The position numbers and the translations under genes were made by a program. The notes under the pieces were generated by a model. It ran no database searches. It saw only the letters and a list, made by a program, of their open reading frames with translations, and was not told the DNA's origin. Below, in pieces: positions 25,533 to 33,512 of a stretch of 57,675 nucleotides of DNA. This DNA comes from Flavobacteriaceae bacterium UBA6268 (GTDB lineage: Bacteria > Bacteroidota > Bacteroidia > Flavobacteriales > Flavobacteriaceae): NCBI GenBank assembly GCA_002440705.1, contig DJVA01000083.1, positions 1-57,675 of the forward strand, written 5' to 3'. Numbering within the stretch: the stretch's first letter is position 1; each line of letters starts with the position of its first letter.

Positions 25533-26205
25533 AACCATCCACATACTGTTGGCCGAGGACGAACCCTCACTGGGACAAATCGTTAAGGAAAGTCTCGAAA
25601 CCCAAGGCTACCAGGTTTCACTTTGTAAGGACGGACAACAGGCTTTGGAAGTTTTTCAAAAAGATGCCCCGGATATTTTGGTGCTGGACGTCATGATGCC
25701 CAAAAAAGATGGCTTTACCTTGGCACGCGATATTAGAAAACACAATACGCAAGTGCCCATACTTTTCCTTACGGCCAAATCACAAACCCAAGACGTAGTG
25801 GAAGGGTTTCAATTGGGGGGCAACGATTACCTCAAAAAGCCTTTCAGCATGGAGGAGCTTATCGTACGCATCCAAAACCTATTGCGTTCCAATCAGCTTC
25901 AGGAAAACACGGCGGTGGCCTTGGGCAACTATTCCTTTCATTTCAAAAAGCAGTGGCTGCAGTTTCAGGATGAAAAACCACTGTCCCTTACCCACCGTGA
26001 AGCCCACCTACTCTTTCATCTGTACCACCACCGCAACACCATCCTGGACCGATCGGTCATCCTCAAAAAGTTGTGGAACGACGACGACTTCTTCAGTGCC
26101 CGTAGCATGGACGTGTTCATCACCAAACTCCGAAAGAAACTGAAAAAAGACCCGAACATCCAAATCATCAACGTTCGTGGCTACGGCTACAAATTGGTGT
26201 GCTAG
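25525..26205 (+). CDS. OmpR-family response regulator
   Basis: A 226-residue regulator with an N-terminal receiver domain (acidic pair Glu11/Asp12, phospho-acceptor Asp55 in LVLDVMMPKKDG, Thr in LFLTAK, Lys in YLKKPF). The C-terminal winged helix (about 130-226) ends RKKLKKDPNIQIINVRGYGY. The ATG at 25525 overlaps the kinase stop and begins the conserved ETIHILLAEDE strand; an earlier in-frame ATG at 25513 adds only four residues. Partner of the preceding kinase; the three GTTAA(C/A)G repeats at 24009-24035 are its likely target. Confidence 0.92.
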   Translation: MAETIHILLAEDEPSLGQIVKESLETQGYQVSLCKDGQQALEVFQKDAPDILVLDVMMPKKDGFTLARDIRKHNTQVPILFLTAKSQTQDVVEGFQLGGNDYLKKPFSMEELIVRIQNLLRSNQLQENTAVALGNYSFHFKKQWLQFQDEKPLSLTHREAHLLFHLYHHRNTILDRSVILKKLWNDDDFFSARSMDVFITKLRKKLKKDPNIQIINVRGYGYKLVC

Positions 26206-26274
26206 GGCCTGCTTCCTACTTTTAATTTTTTTGGTTTTATATTTTACATTGTACATTTCGTACCTTGCAAGTCT

Positions 26275-27048
26275 ATGAGACTGCTCCTTTTTTTGTGCCT
26301 CCTAGCACAAGGTGTCTGTGGCCAAAACCTACAGCTGGCTAACAAGAGTGCCCTTAAAGCCGATCGCTTTATTGGCATCGACTCCTACCGTCATGTATAT
26401 TTCATCAAAAATGGAGCGCTGCACAAGCAAGGCGAATTGGGGACCTTTGCGTTTCAGGATTTCCAATTGGGCCCTGTGTCCTCGGTAGATATTATTAACC
26501 CCCTAAATGTGGTAGTTTTTTATGCTGAAATGAATACAGTGGTGTTTTTGGACAACCGCCTCAACGAAAAGGAGCGCATCAATTTCAACGATTTGCCCTC
26601 GTTCCTCAACGTAAGTTTTGTTACCAATGCCGGCAATAACCGCCTCTGGATTTTCAACTCCGATACCCAACAACTGGAGTTGTACCATTACCGCAACCAA
26701 CAACAAACCCTAGTCTCCCAACCCCTGAAGGGGAAGGTGCTAAAGCAAGTGAGTGATTTTAACGAATGCACCCTGCTTTCCGAGCACACCCTAAGAAAAA
26801 TAAATAGCTACGGAAGCCTGCTGTATGAAATCCCTTTGGAAGGGTTTTCCAAGATCACATCCTACCAAGAAAAACTAATGGGGGTAAAGGAAAACCAACT
26901 GTTTTGGATTGATAAAGCGGCTGTTCAACCACTCACCGTGACCTTGAACGAAAAACCCATCAAAGACTTGCAGCTAACGCAAGAATTCCTGTATATTTAC
27001 GATGGTGAAACACTGTTCACCTTTTCACTAACCCAACCGAAGCAATAA
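26275..27048 (+). CDS. Exported protein of unknown function, beta-propeller-like
   Basis: A 257-residue protein with a clear signal peptide (MRLLLFLCLLAQGVCGQ). The rest is short beta-strand-like repeats such as NNRLWIFNSDTQQLELYHY and NQLFWIDKAA, suggesting a small propeller or propeller-like sheet. No catalytic motif was seen and I do not recognise a named family. It lies 5 bases before the deoxynucleoside kinase gene and is probably co-transcribed, though no functional link is obvious. Confidence 0.75.
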   Translation: MRLLLFLCLLAQGVCGQNLQLANKSALKADRFIGIDSYRHVYFIKNGALHKQGELGTFAFQDFQLGPVSSVDIINPLNVVVFYAEMNTVVFLDNRLNEKERINFNDLPSFLNVSFVTNAGNNRLWIFNSDTQQLELYHYRNQQQTLVSQPLKGKVLKQVSDFNECTLLSEHTLRKINSYGSLLYEIPLEGFSKITSYQEKLMGVKENQLFWIDKAAVQPLTVTLNEKPIKDLQLTQEFLYIYDGETLFTFSLTQPKQ

Positions 27049-27053
27049 GGATT

Positions 27054-27668
27054 ATGCACGTTGCCATCGCAGGAAATATTGGCTCTGGGAAAACTACGTT
27101 AACCCAACTTTTGGCCAAACACTACAAATGGAAAGCACATTTTGAAGACGTAGAGGACAATCCCTACCTGGACGATTTCTACACACAAATGGAACGTTGG
27201 TCTTTCAACTTGCAAATCTATTTTCTGAACAGCCGCTTCCGACAGATCATGGACATCCACGAAAGTGGCAAAAACGTGATCCAGGACCGCACCATTTATG
27301 AGGACGCACACATCTTTGCGCCCAACCTACACGCCATGGGCCTTATGACCAACCGCGATTTTGAAAACTACCGTGCCTTGTTCGACCTCATGGAGAGCCT
27401 GACCAAAAGTCCCGACCTGCTTATCTATCTTAGAAGTTCCATCCCCAATCTGGTGAACCAAATCCACAAACGGGGCCGCGAATACGAAAACACCATCAGC
27501 ATCGACTACCTAAGCCGCCTCAACGAACGCTACGAGGCCTGGGTGCACGATTACGACAAGGGCAACTTGCTTATCGTGGATGTCGATAACATCAATTTCG
27601 TGGACAATCCGGAAGACCTTGGCGAGGTCATCAACCGCATCGATGCCGAACTGCATGGGTTGTTTTAA
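27054..27668 (+). CDS. Deoxynucleoside kinase
   Basis: A 204-residue kinase of the dCK/dGK/dNK family, which phosphorylates salvaged deoxynucleosides with ATP. The P-loop is GNIGSGKTTL at about residues 7-16. The WSFNLQIYFLNSRF helix and QDRTIYEDAHIFA (the DR motif) are typical. The lid region near KRGREYENTI has the usual arginines. Base specificity cannot be read from sequence alone. It is followed by a strong bidirectional terminator. Confidence 0.9.
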   Translation: MHVAIAGNIGSGKTTLTQLLAKHYKWKAHFEDVEDNPYLDDFYTQMERWSFNLQIYFLNSRFRQIMDIHESGKNVIQDRTIYEDAHIFAPNLHAMGLMTNRDFENYRALFDLMESLTKSPDLLIYLRSSIPNLVNQIHKRGREYENTISIDYLSRLNERYEAWVHDYDKGNLLIVDVDNINFVDNPEDLGEVINRIDAELHGLF

Positions 27669-27678
27669 TTGATACCAT

Positions 27679-27709
27679 AAAAAAGGCCCGAATCATCGGG
27701 CCTTTTTTT
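27679..27709. terminator. Bidirectional intrinsic terminator
   Basis: GGCCCGA (27685-27691) pairs with TCGGGCC (27696-27702) around a 4-base loop, with an A-run before and a T-run after the stem. It sits between the convergent deoxynucleoside kinase and pyrophosphatase genes and can serve both. Confidence 0.9.
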
Positions 27710-27729
27710 ATTGTTATGGAATGGAACCA

Positions 27730-30234
27730 TTAGTTTTGCTCCTTCACTTCTTCAATTACTTCCTTCACGACCTTTTTACCACGCTCCACTTTCACCTCGG
27801 CTTCTTTCATGGCCTCAAGCTGCGCTTTTACTTCTTCCTCAGTTCCCTTAAAGGTCTTAGTCTCGGAAGTGGTTTCACCGTTCTTGGTGGTTTCAATGGT
27901 GACGGTGGCCACAGTTTCGTCTCCTTCAACGCTCATTTCCACCTTTACTTCTTTTTTCACTTCTTCAACACCTTGGGCTACCTTATCGGTCAACAAGGTT
28001 TGGGTACCGTCTTCCGAAATAAATAGCATATCGCCATCGTGTGCGGCATCGGCAGTATGACCTCCCAAAATAGGGGCAATCACCAGACCGACCAAACAGG
28101 TCAATTTAATCAAGATGTTCATGGATGGACCGGAAGTATCCTTAAACGGATCCCCAACGGTATCTCCCGTAACCGCAGCTTTATGGGCATCGCTTCCTTT
28201 ATAGGTCATTTCACCATTGATTTCAACTCCGGCTTCAAACGATTTCTTGGCATTGTCCCAAGCACCACCTGCATTGTTTTGGAAAATAGCCCACATCACT
28301 CCGCTCACACAAACCCCAGCCATGTAACCACCCAAAACCTCGGCACCTAGAGCGTAGTTCCCAGTAAGCATGGCCGTACCAATCCCAATCAAGATAGGGG
28401 TTACGATGGTTAACAGTCCTGGGGCCAACATTTCTTTCAAGGCGGCACGCGTAGAAATTTCCACACACTTGCCGTATTCAGGAGTTCCGGTCCCTTCCAT
28501 AATACCAGGAATTTCACGGAACTGGCGTCGCACTTCCTGCACCATTTGCATGGCGGCTTTTCCTACCGACTTCATCGCCAGGGCGGAAAACACCACAGGA
28601 ATCATACCTCCTACAAACAAGGCGGCCAATACAGGAGCCTTGAAGATGTTGATTCCATTAATGCCCGTAAAGGTTACATAGGCAGCAAACAAGGCCAAAG
28701 CGGTCAAGGCAGCCGAAGCAATGGCAAATCCTTTCCCAACGGCAGCAGTAGTATTCCCTACGGAATCCAAAATATCGGTACGGCCACGCACGTGGTCTTC
28801 CAATTCGCTCATTTCAGCCACTCCACCTGCGTTATCGGCAATAGGACCAAAGGCATCGATCGCCAACTGCATGGCTGTGGTAGCCATCATCGCAGATGCC
28901 GCTAAAGCCACACCATAAAACCCTGCAAGGGCATACGATCCGGCAATGGCTACCGCAAACAGCAACACACTCCAAAAGGTAGATTTCATCCCCACGGCCA
29001 AACCAGCAATAATGTTGGTGGCAGCTCCTGTAGAAGAATTTTGCACAATGTCCAGCACGGGTTTTTTGCCCAAACTAGTAAAATGTGCCGTTACAAAAGA
29101 GATCAAGGCCCCAACCGCCAAACCGATACAGGCCGCAAAAAATACGTTGATAGAAGGCACCACTTGGTAGCCCTCTCCAAAGAATTTCATATTCATTTCG
29201 GCAGGTAACATCCAGTCGATTAAGAAATAGCTGGCCGCCAAGGTCAATACAATGGCTGTCCAGTTCCCCATATCCAAGGCTTTCTGCACTTGGGCTTCCT
29301 TGGCGTCGTTGCTTTTGATTTTTACTAAGAAGGTCCCAATGATGGAAGCCACCACACCAACCCCGGCAATCACCAAAGGCAGGAGGATAGGCCCTTTGCC
29401 TCCAAAGGTTTCCAAGACCATTCCGTTATCGGCCATATCCTTGATGATGTAGTTCCCCAATACCATCGAAGCTAATACGGTGGCTACATACGAACCAAAC
29501 AAGTCGGCTCCCATCCCGGCCACGTCCCCTACGTTGTCCCCAACGTTATCGGCTATGGTCGCAGGATTACGCGGGTCATCTTCAGGAATGCCTGCCTCTA
29601 CTTTACCAACCAAGTCGGCACCTACGTCGGCAGCCTTGGTATAAATACCTCCTCCCACACGGGCAAAGAGGGCAATGCTTTCTGCACCAAGGGAGAACCC
29701 AGCAAGGGATTCCAGCACCATGGTCATGTTATCGTAAAATGTGCCATCCTGACCCATAAACTGGCCGGTAAACACCAAAAAGAACAAACTTAGTCCCAAC
29801 ACGGCCAATCCGGCCACGCCCAATCCCATTACGGTACCACCGCCAAAGGAAACTTTAAGGGCCTGTGGCAAGCTGGTTTTAGCAGCTTCAGCCGTACGGG
29901 CATTCGCTTCCGTAGCAATGCGCATCCCAATGTTCCCTGCGGAAGCCGAAAACACGGCCCCAAAGATAAACGCAGGAACAATCATCCAACTCGTAGTGGG
30001 TACAATCACCGAAATCACGTACAACAATACTGCTGCGATGATGGCAAAAACCAACAACAGTCGGTACTCGGCACTCAAAAAGGCCAAAGCACCTTCCTTA
30101 ATGCTCTTGGAAATGGATTGCATGCGCTCACTTCCGGGTGCTTGCTTTTTTACCCAGCTCATTTTCACCATCATAAAGAGCAACCCAATGACCGCCAGGG
30201 CGATAGGAACGTAAATAATGTTTTGTTCTAGCAT
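27730..30234 (-). CDS. hppA: Membrane-bound ion-translocating pyrophosphatase (K+-dependent type) with charged C-terminal extension
   Basis: An 834-residue integral-membrane pyrophosphatase that couples PPi hydrolysis to H+ or Na+ export. Substrate-site motifs are present: GGGIYTKAADVGADLVGKVE, DNVGDNVGDVAGMGADLFGS, DNAGGVAEM and GDTVGDPFKDTSGPS. GNTTAAVGKG has Ala where K+-independent enzymes have Lys, so K+-dependence is expected. Whether it moves H+ or Na+ cannot be decided by eye. About 95 C-terminal residues beyond the last membrane span are highly charged (for example GTEEEVKAQLEAMKEAE), unlike the usual short end. By the known topology of the family this tail should lie outside the cytoplasm. 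Confidence 0.95.
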   Translation of the reverse strand: MLEQNIIYVPIALAVIGLLFMMVKMSWVKKQAPGSERMQSISKSIKEGALAFLSAEYRLLLVFAIIAAVLLYVISVIVPTTSWMIVPAFIFGAVFSASAGNIGMRIATEANARTAEAAKTSLPQALKVSFGGGTVMGLGVAGLAVLGLSLFFLVFTGQFMGQDGTFYDNMTMVLESLAGFSLGAESIALFARVGGGIYTKAADVGADLVGKVEAGIPEDDPRNPATIADNVGDNVGDVAGMGADLFGSYVATVLASMVLGNYIIKDMADNGMVLETFGGKGPILLPLVIAGVGVVASIIGTFLVKIKSNDAKEAQVQKALDMGNWTAIVLTLAASYFLIDWMLPAEMNMKFFGEGYQVVPSINVFFAACIGLAVGALISFVTAHFTSLGKKPVLDIVQNSSTGAATNIIAGLAVGMKSTFWSVLLFAVAIAGSYALAGFYGVALAASAMMATTAMQLAIDAFGPIADNAGGVAEMSELEDHVRGRTDILDSVGNTTAAVGKGFAIASAALTALALFAAYVTFTGINGINIFKAPVLAALFVGGMIPVVFSALAMKSVGKAAMQMVQEVRRQFREIPGIMEGTGTPEYGKCVEISTRAALKEMLAPGLLTIVTPILIGIGTAMLTGNYALGAEVLGGYMAGVCVSGVMWAIFQNNAGGAWDNAKKSFEAGVEINGEMTYKGSDAHKAAVTGDTVGDPFKDTSGPSMNILIKLTCLVGLVIAPILGGHTADAAHDGDMLFISEDGTQTLLTDKVAQGVEEVKKEVKVEMSVEGDETVATVTIETTKNGETTSETKTFKGTEEEVKAQLEAMKEAEVKVERGKKVVKEVIEEVKEQN

Positions 30235-30275
30235 AGTTCAGTTATTTAGTAGAAGTTTTTCATTTTTTGCGGTGG

Positions 30276-30283
30276 CAAAAGTA
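30276..30283 (-). promoter_or_regulatory. Possible -7 element of the pyrophosphatase gene
   Basis: The complement reads TACTTTTG, a full TAnnTTTG match 42 bases upstream of the hppA ATG. No TTG lies at the expected -33 distance, so this is only a candidate. Confidence 0.4.
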
Positions 30284-30420
30284 CTAAAATTGATTGGGAT
30301 TGGAAATTATTAATGGGGAAGAATTTCACTCAAATTCATACCTAACAACCGTACCAAGTGTACTAAAAGTATTCTGTACACCCTGTAACGAAGGGGATCA
30401 GCCCATACATGCCGTAAACC

Positions 30421-30472
30421 TAAGATGCTTCGATCCCTCGTCAGGCTCGGTACAGGCTTAGCTCAGCATGAC
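30421..30472. repeat. Candidate dispersed intergenic repeat
   Basis: This stretch (starting TAAGATGCTTCGATCCCT, ending GCTCAGCATGAC) resembles the 'GTCATGCTGAGC ... GAAGCATCTTA' elements found scattered between genes in Flavobacteriaceae, read here in reverse. It contains short inverted segments around GTCAGGCTCGGTACAGGC. Only one copy is in this window. Confidence 0.5.
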
Positions 30473-30685
30473 ATTACCCACAACACATGCCTTACCCCAG
30501 AGGGAAGTACCCAAGACCCGCAACCCCTAACCTCTCACACCTCACTTCTCATACCTAACTTCTAACTCACTATCTCCCATCCCATTAACCTAACTTGCTT
30601 TTCATTAAGCTTCTTAACCTTTAATTATCCTTTCCCATAGCTTAAGTGTGTTATTTTGGCTGCAGTAACCTTCAACCAAAAAACT

Positions 30686-31648
30686 ATGCCAACCAAGCCA
30701 TTTCACTGGCCGGGGAGTACACTTTTAATGGCCTTCATAATCGCCCTTGGGACCATGGGGTCATTGCGGGCCCAAACTCCCAGCGATGCCACCCTCATGC
30801 ACTCCAAAAACATTTGCCTGTTGTTTGCGACCGACTTTGGCGCCTTCAACCAGTACTGGGAAGGCGAGCTCCTTCGCGAAAACCAAACTGTAGCCACCGT
30901 ACATCGGTACACCTCTACCACCATGGCAGCCATTGGGGTGCTCGACAAACTCGACTTTTATGTAGGGGTTCCCTACGTTACCACAAGGTCGTCCAAACCC
31001 AACGGCGGCAAGTTTGCCGGTGTCAGCAACTTTCAGGACATCATCTTTGCTGCCAAATACCAAGTACTAAACTTTCAAAGTGAAAAAGGACAATTTTTAT
31101 TCCTCACTACAGTGGGATACAGCACGCCCATTAGCGATTACCTTTCCGACTACAAGCCGTACAGCATCGGATTGGGCGCTCCAGAATTCTCGGCAAGGGG
31201 CATTCTGCAGTACAAAACGGCCTTTGGCCTTTTTCTTCGTGGGGATGTGGCCCATTTGTGGAGAGGCTATACCAAAGCCGAAAGGGATTACTACTACAAC
31301 GACGGAAGCTACTACACGGCCTGGATGGACGTCCCGGATGCATGGAACTACGAAGCGGCCCTGGGGCTCTGGTGCTTCAGCAATTCCCTGAAGTTTGAAG
31401 TCAATTACTTTGGCCTCAAATCGACCAGCGGCGATGACATCCGCCCTTACAACGCAGCACAGCCCACCAACAAAGTAGAAGTAGACCGCGTAGGAGCCTC
31501 CATCCAATATTTCCTGCCACGTACCGGCTTCGGGGCCATCGTCTACCACAACCGCGTCATAGAAGGTCGCAACGTGGGAAAGTCCCACAATACCGGAATT
31601 GGCGTTACCTATCAATTTTCAATTAAAAAGAAACAACATGAAGAATAA
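30686..31648 (+). CDS. Outer-membrane beta-barrel protein of unknown function
   Basis: A 320-residue protein with a signal peptide (ending GSLRAQ) and alternating strands typical of an outer-membrane barrel, ending VGKSHNTGIGVTYQFSI, a good terminal strand. The layout resembles the 'MetA-pathway of phenol degradation'/transporter group of barrels. The ATG at 30686 starts the signal peptide; an upstream TTG at 30656 is rejected. The last 11 bases overlap the start of the haloperoxidase-like lipoprotein gene, so the two are translationally coupled. Confidence 0.7.
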   Translation: MPTKPFHWPGSTLLMAFIIALGTMGSLRAQTPSDATLMHSKNICLLFATDFGAFNQYWEGELLRENQTVATVHRYTSTTMAAIGVLDKLDFYVGVPYVTTRSSKPNGGKFAGVSNFQDIIFAAKYQVLNFQSEKGQFLFLTTVGYSTPISDYLSDYKPYSIGLGAPEFSARGILQYKTAFGLFLRGDVAHLWRGYTKAERDYYYNDGSYYTAWMDVPDAWNYEAALGLWCFSNSLKFEVNYFGLKSTSGDDIRPYNAAQPTNKVEVDRVGASIQYFLPRTGFGAIVYHNRVIEGRNVGKSHNTGIGVTYQFSIKKKQHEE

Positions 31649-33188
31649 GTTCCTCAAAATCAGCATCACCCTGTCCTGCCTTACAGGACTCTTCCTTTCG
31701 ATTTCCTGCGAAAAAGACCTGCCTACCTATTTGGAATTCGAAAGTGCGCCCTTTGCCAGTATCGATGAAAACGGAGGTACCTGGAAACCCGTCCTGCTGG
31801 CTTCTGGAAGCCAAATCACCATCGAAGCGCCTTCCAGCACTTCTTCGGAAGCCTATCAAAACGAATTGGCCGACGTTCGGGATAAAATGAACAGCATCAC
31901 CGGAAAGCAGAAAAAGGACATTACCTATTGGACCAACAACCCGCTCATCCGCTGGAATGAAATAGCCCTCGAACTGATTGCCAAATACAACCTCATCCCT
32001 GGTCCCAACCCGGACGGTACGTACACCCTGCCCGACCCCACCAACCCAGACGGGCCGCCACCATTTCCTTTTGCGCATCCACCGTATGCCTGCCGTGCAC
32101 TGGCCTACATGTCGGTAGCGCAGTTCGATGGCCTCATTACGGCCTGGAACTACAAGTTTCAGTACAACCGTACGGCGCCCTACAAACAGGACTCCAGCAT
32201 CCAATACGCCTATCCAGACAACAACATTCCTTCGTATCCCTCAGACGGAGCCGTGGTGGGCAGGGCCTCTCGACTTATCCTGGAAGCCATGTTCCCATTG
32301 GAAAAAGACTACCTCCAACAAAAGGAAGCCGAATTTTTCAACAGCCTCATCCTCTCTGGTGGAAACGTACAAAGCGACATCGATGCCGGGATTGAAATTG
32401 GAAACAACGTTGCGGCCATCGCCCTAGAAAGGGCTGCCAACGACGGCATGAAGAAGGCTCAAACCCCAAAAGCGGTTTCCGATTCCATCAAAGCAGCAGC
32501 CTATGCCCGGTTTGGCTGGGCATGGGAAAATTTGGAAGTCCCTCCCCGACCTGTAGGATTAACGCCCCTGTTCGGAAAAGTAAAAACATGGAATGTCCCC
32601 AACATTGAAGCCGTAAGGCCTCCCGTCCCACCGCAACTGGATTCGGAAGCCTTTCAACAAGACGTGCAAATCCTAAAAAACTATGCAGACAACATGAATA
32701 CCGAGTGGAGGTCCATTGCCAATTTCTGGCAGGACGGGCTTGGAACCTATACCCCACCAGGGCATTGGAACCGTTTTGCCAACCAATTCATTACGGAAGA
32801 CCATTTCAACCCACTTCGTGCTGCGCGAACCATGGCCTACATGAACATGGCCATCATGGACAGCGGAATTGGCTGTTGGGATGCCAAATACTATTACCAT
32901 TACCCAAGGCCCATTCAAATGATCGATAACTTCCAAACCATTGCCGGAACCCCCAATTTCCCAAGCTATACCTCTGGGCACAGCGTGTTCTCTGCTGCTG
33001 CTTCGGAAGTATTGGCATACGTATTCCCAGAACGGGCCTCCCTGGTTCGGGGATGGGCCGAAGAAGCCGCCATTTCAAGGGTCTATGGCGGAATCCACTG
33101 GACCTTTGATGCCTTTGTAGGTACGGACCAAGGAAGGGAAATCGCCCAGTTTACCATCAATCGCGCAAAACAGGACGGCGCCAATTGA
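31638..33188 (+). CDS. Vanadium-haloperoxidase/PAP2-family lipoprotein
   Basis: A 516-residue exported protein. The N-terminal signal ends in the lipobox LSISC (Cys22), so it should be a lipoprotein. The three vanadate/phosphate-binding motifs are intact: KYYYHYPRP (Lys-x6-Arg-Pro), PSYTSGHS, and SRVYGGIHWTFD (Ser-Arg-x5-His-x3-Asp). These are shared by vanadium haloperoxidases and PAP2 acid phosphatases; the overall size and sequence favour the vanadium-dependent haloperoxidase relatives. Halide use or phosphatase activity cannot be decided from motifs. Coupled to the upstream barrel gene; followed by a terminator. Confidence 0.85.
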   Translation: MKNKFLKISITLSCLTGLFLSISCEKDLPTYLEFESAPFASIDENGGTWKPVLLASGSQITIEAPSSTSSEAYQNELADVRDKMNSITGKQKKDITYWTNNPLIRWNEIALELIAKYNLIPGPNPDGTYTLPDPTNPDGPPPFPFAHPPYACRALAYMSVAQFDGLITAWNYKFQYNRTAPYKQDSSIQYAYPDNNIPSYPSDGAVVGRASRLILEAMFPLEKDYLQQKEAEFFNSLILSGGNVQSDIDAGIEIGNNVAAIALERAANDGMKKAQTPKAVSDSIKAAAYARFGWAWENLEVPPRPVGLTPLFGKVKTWNVPNIEAVRPPVPPQLDSEAFQQDVQILKNYADNMNTEWRSIANFWQDGLGTYTPPGHWNRFANQFITEDHFNPLRAARTMAYMNMAIMDSGIGCWDAKYYYHYPRPIQMIDNFQTIAGTPNFPSYTSGHSVFSAAASEVLAYVFPERASLVRGWAEEAAISRVYGGIHWTFDAFVGTDQGREIAQFTINRAKQDGAN

Positions 33189-33227
33189 TAAAAACATCGT
33201 GAATTCCAAAAAATTACGTATGTTTGG

Positions 33228-33263
33228 AAAACCCTACCAACCACAACCAACGGTAGGGTTTTT
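33228..33263 (+). terminator. Intrinsic terminator after the haloperoxidase-like gene
   Basis: AAAACCCTACC (33228-33238) pairs with GGTAGGGTTTT (33252-33262) across a 13-base loop and ends in a T-rich run. Confidence 0.75.
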
Positions 33264-33279
33264 CATTTTACAATACCTG

Positions 33280-33433
33280 TATGCCGTATATATGCCGTGT
33301 TTATGCCGTGTTTATGTCGTATTTATGCCGTGTATAATAGGGAGATACTCCATAGATACCCCGTAGATTCCCCGTATAAGAGCCATCTATAAGCCGTATT
33401 AGAGTCATATACGTCCCGTGTATGGGGCATGGG
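33280..33433. repeat. Tandem array of about fourteen 11-bp units
   Basis: The first five units (33280-33334) are nearly identical: TATGCCGTATA, TATGCCGTGTT twice, TATGTCGTATT, TATGCCGTGTA. The following nine units stay in the same 11-base register to 33433 but have diverged. Examples are TACCCCGTAGA at 33357, TAAGCCGTATT at 33390 and CGTCCCGTGTA at 33412. The most constant core is CC(G/A)T at positions 5-8 of each unit. One unit equals about one turn of the helix, so the core would always face the same side. It lies in the 324-base gap before the acyltransferase gene, which has no supportable coding frame. Confidence 0.85.
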
Positions 33434-33512
33434 CCTTTACATCCACTTCCTTCCCTCAGGCAACCTTTCTCTCTAGAAAATCGTCTATAGTTCAAACAAC
33501 CAACCTGTTTTT

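Larger units (their letters stand above)
30235..30685. other. Non-coding stretch between hppA and the next gene
   Basis: About 450 bases without a supportable gene. It holds a possible hppA -7 element (30276-30283), the candidate dispersed repeat (30421-30472), and a pyrimidine-rich, low-complexity run at about 30515-30600 built from variants of CCTAACTTCTAAC and CACCTCACTTCTC. No tRNA or hairpin terminator was seen. Confidence 0.6.

Noticed and set aside
30656..30685. TTG start for the barrel protein
   Set aside because: The ATG at 30686 begins directly at the signal peptide; the extension adds ten unconserved residues.
33280..33433. CRISPR-like array
   Set aside because: Units are 11 bases with no spacers, and no cas genes are nearby.
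33301..33495. A minus-strand open frame through the 11-bp array
   Set aside because: The translation only reflects the repeat; no signal, domain or upstream promoter supports a gene.
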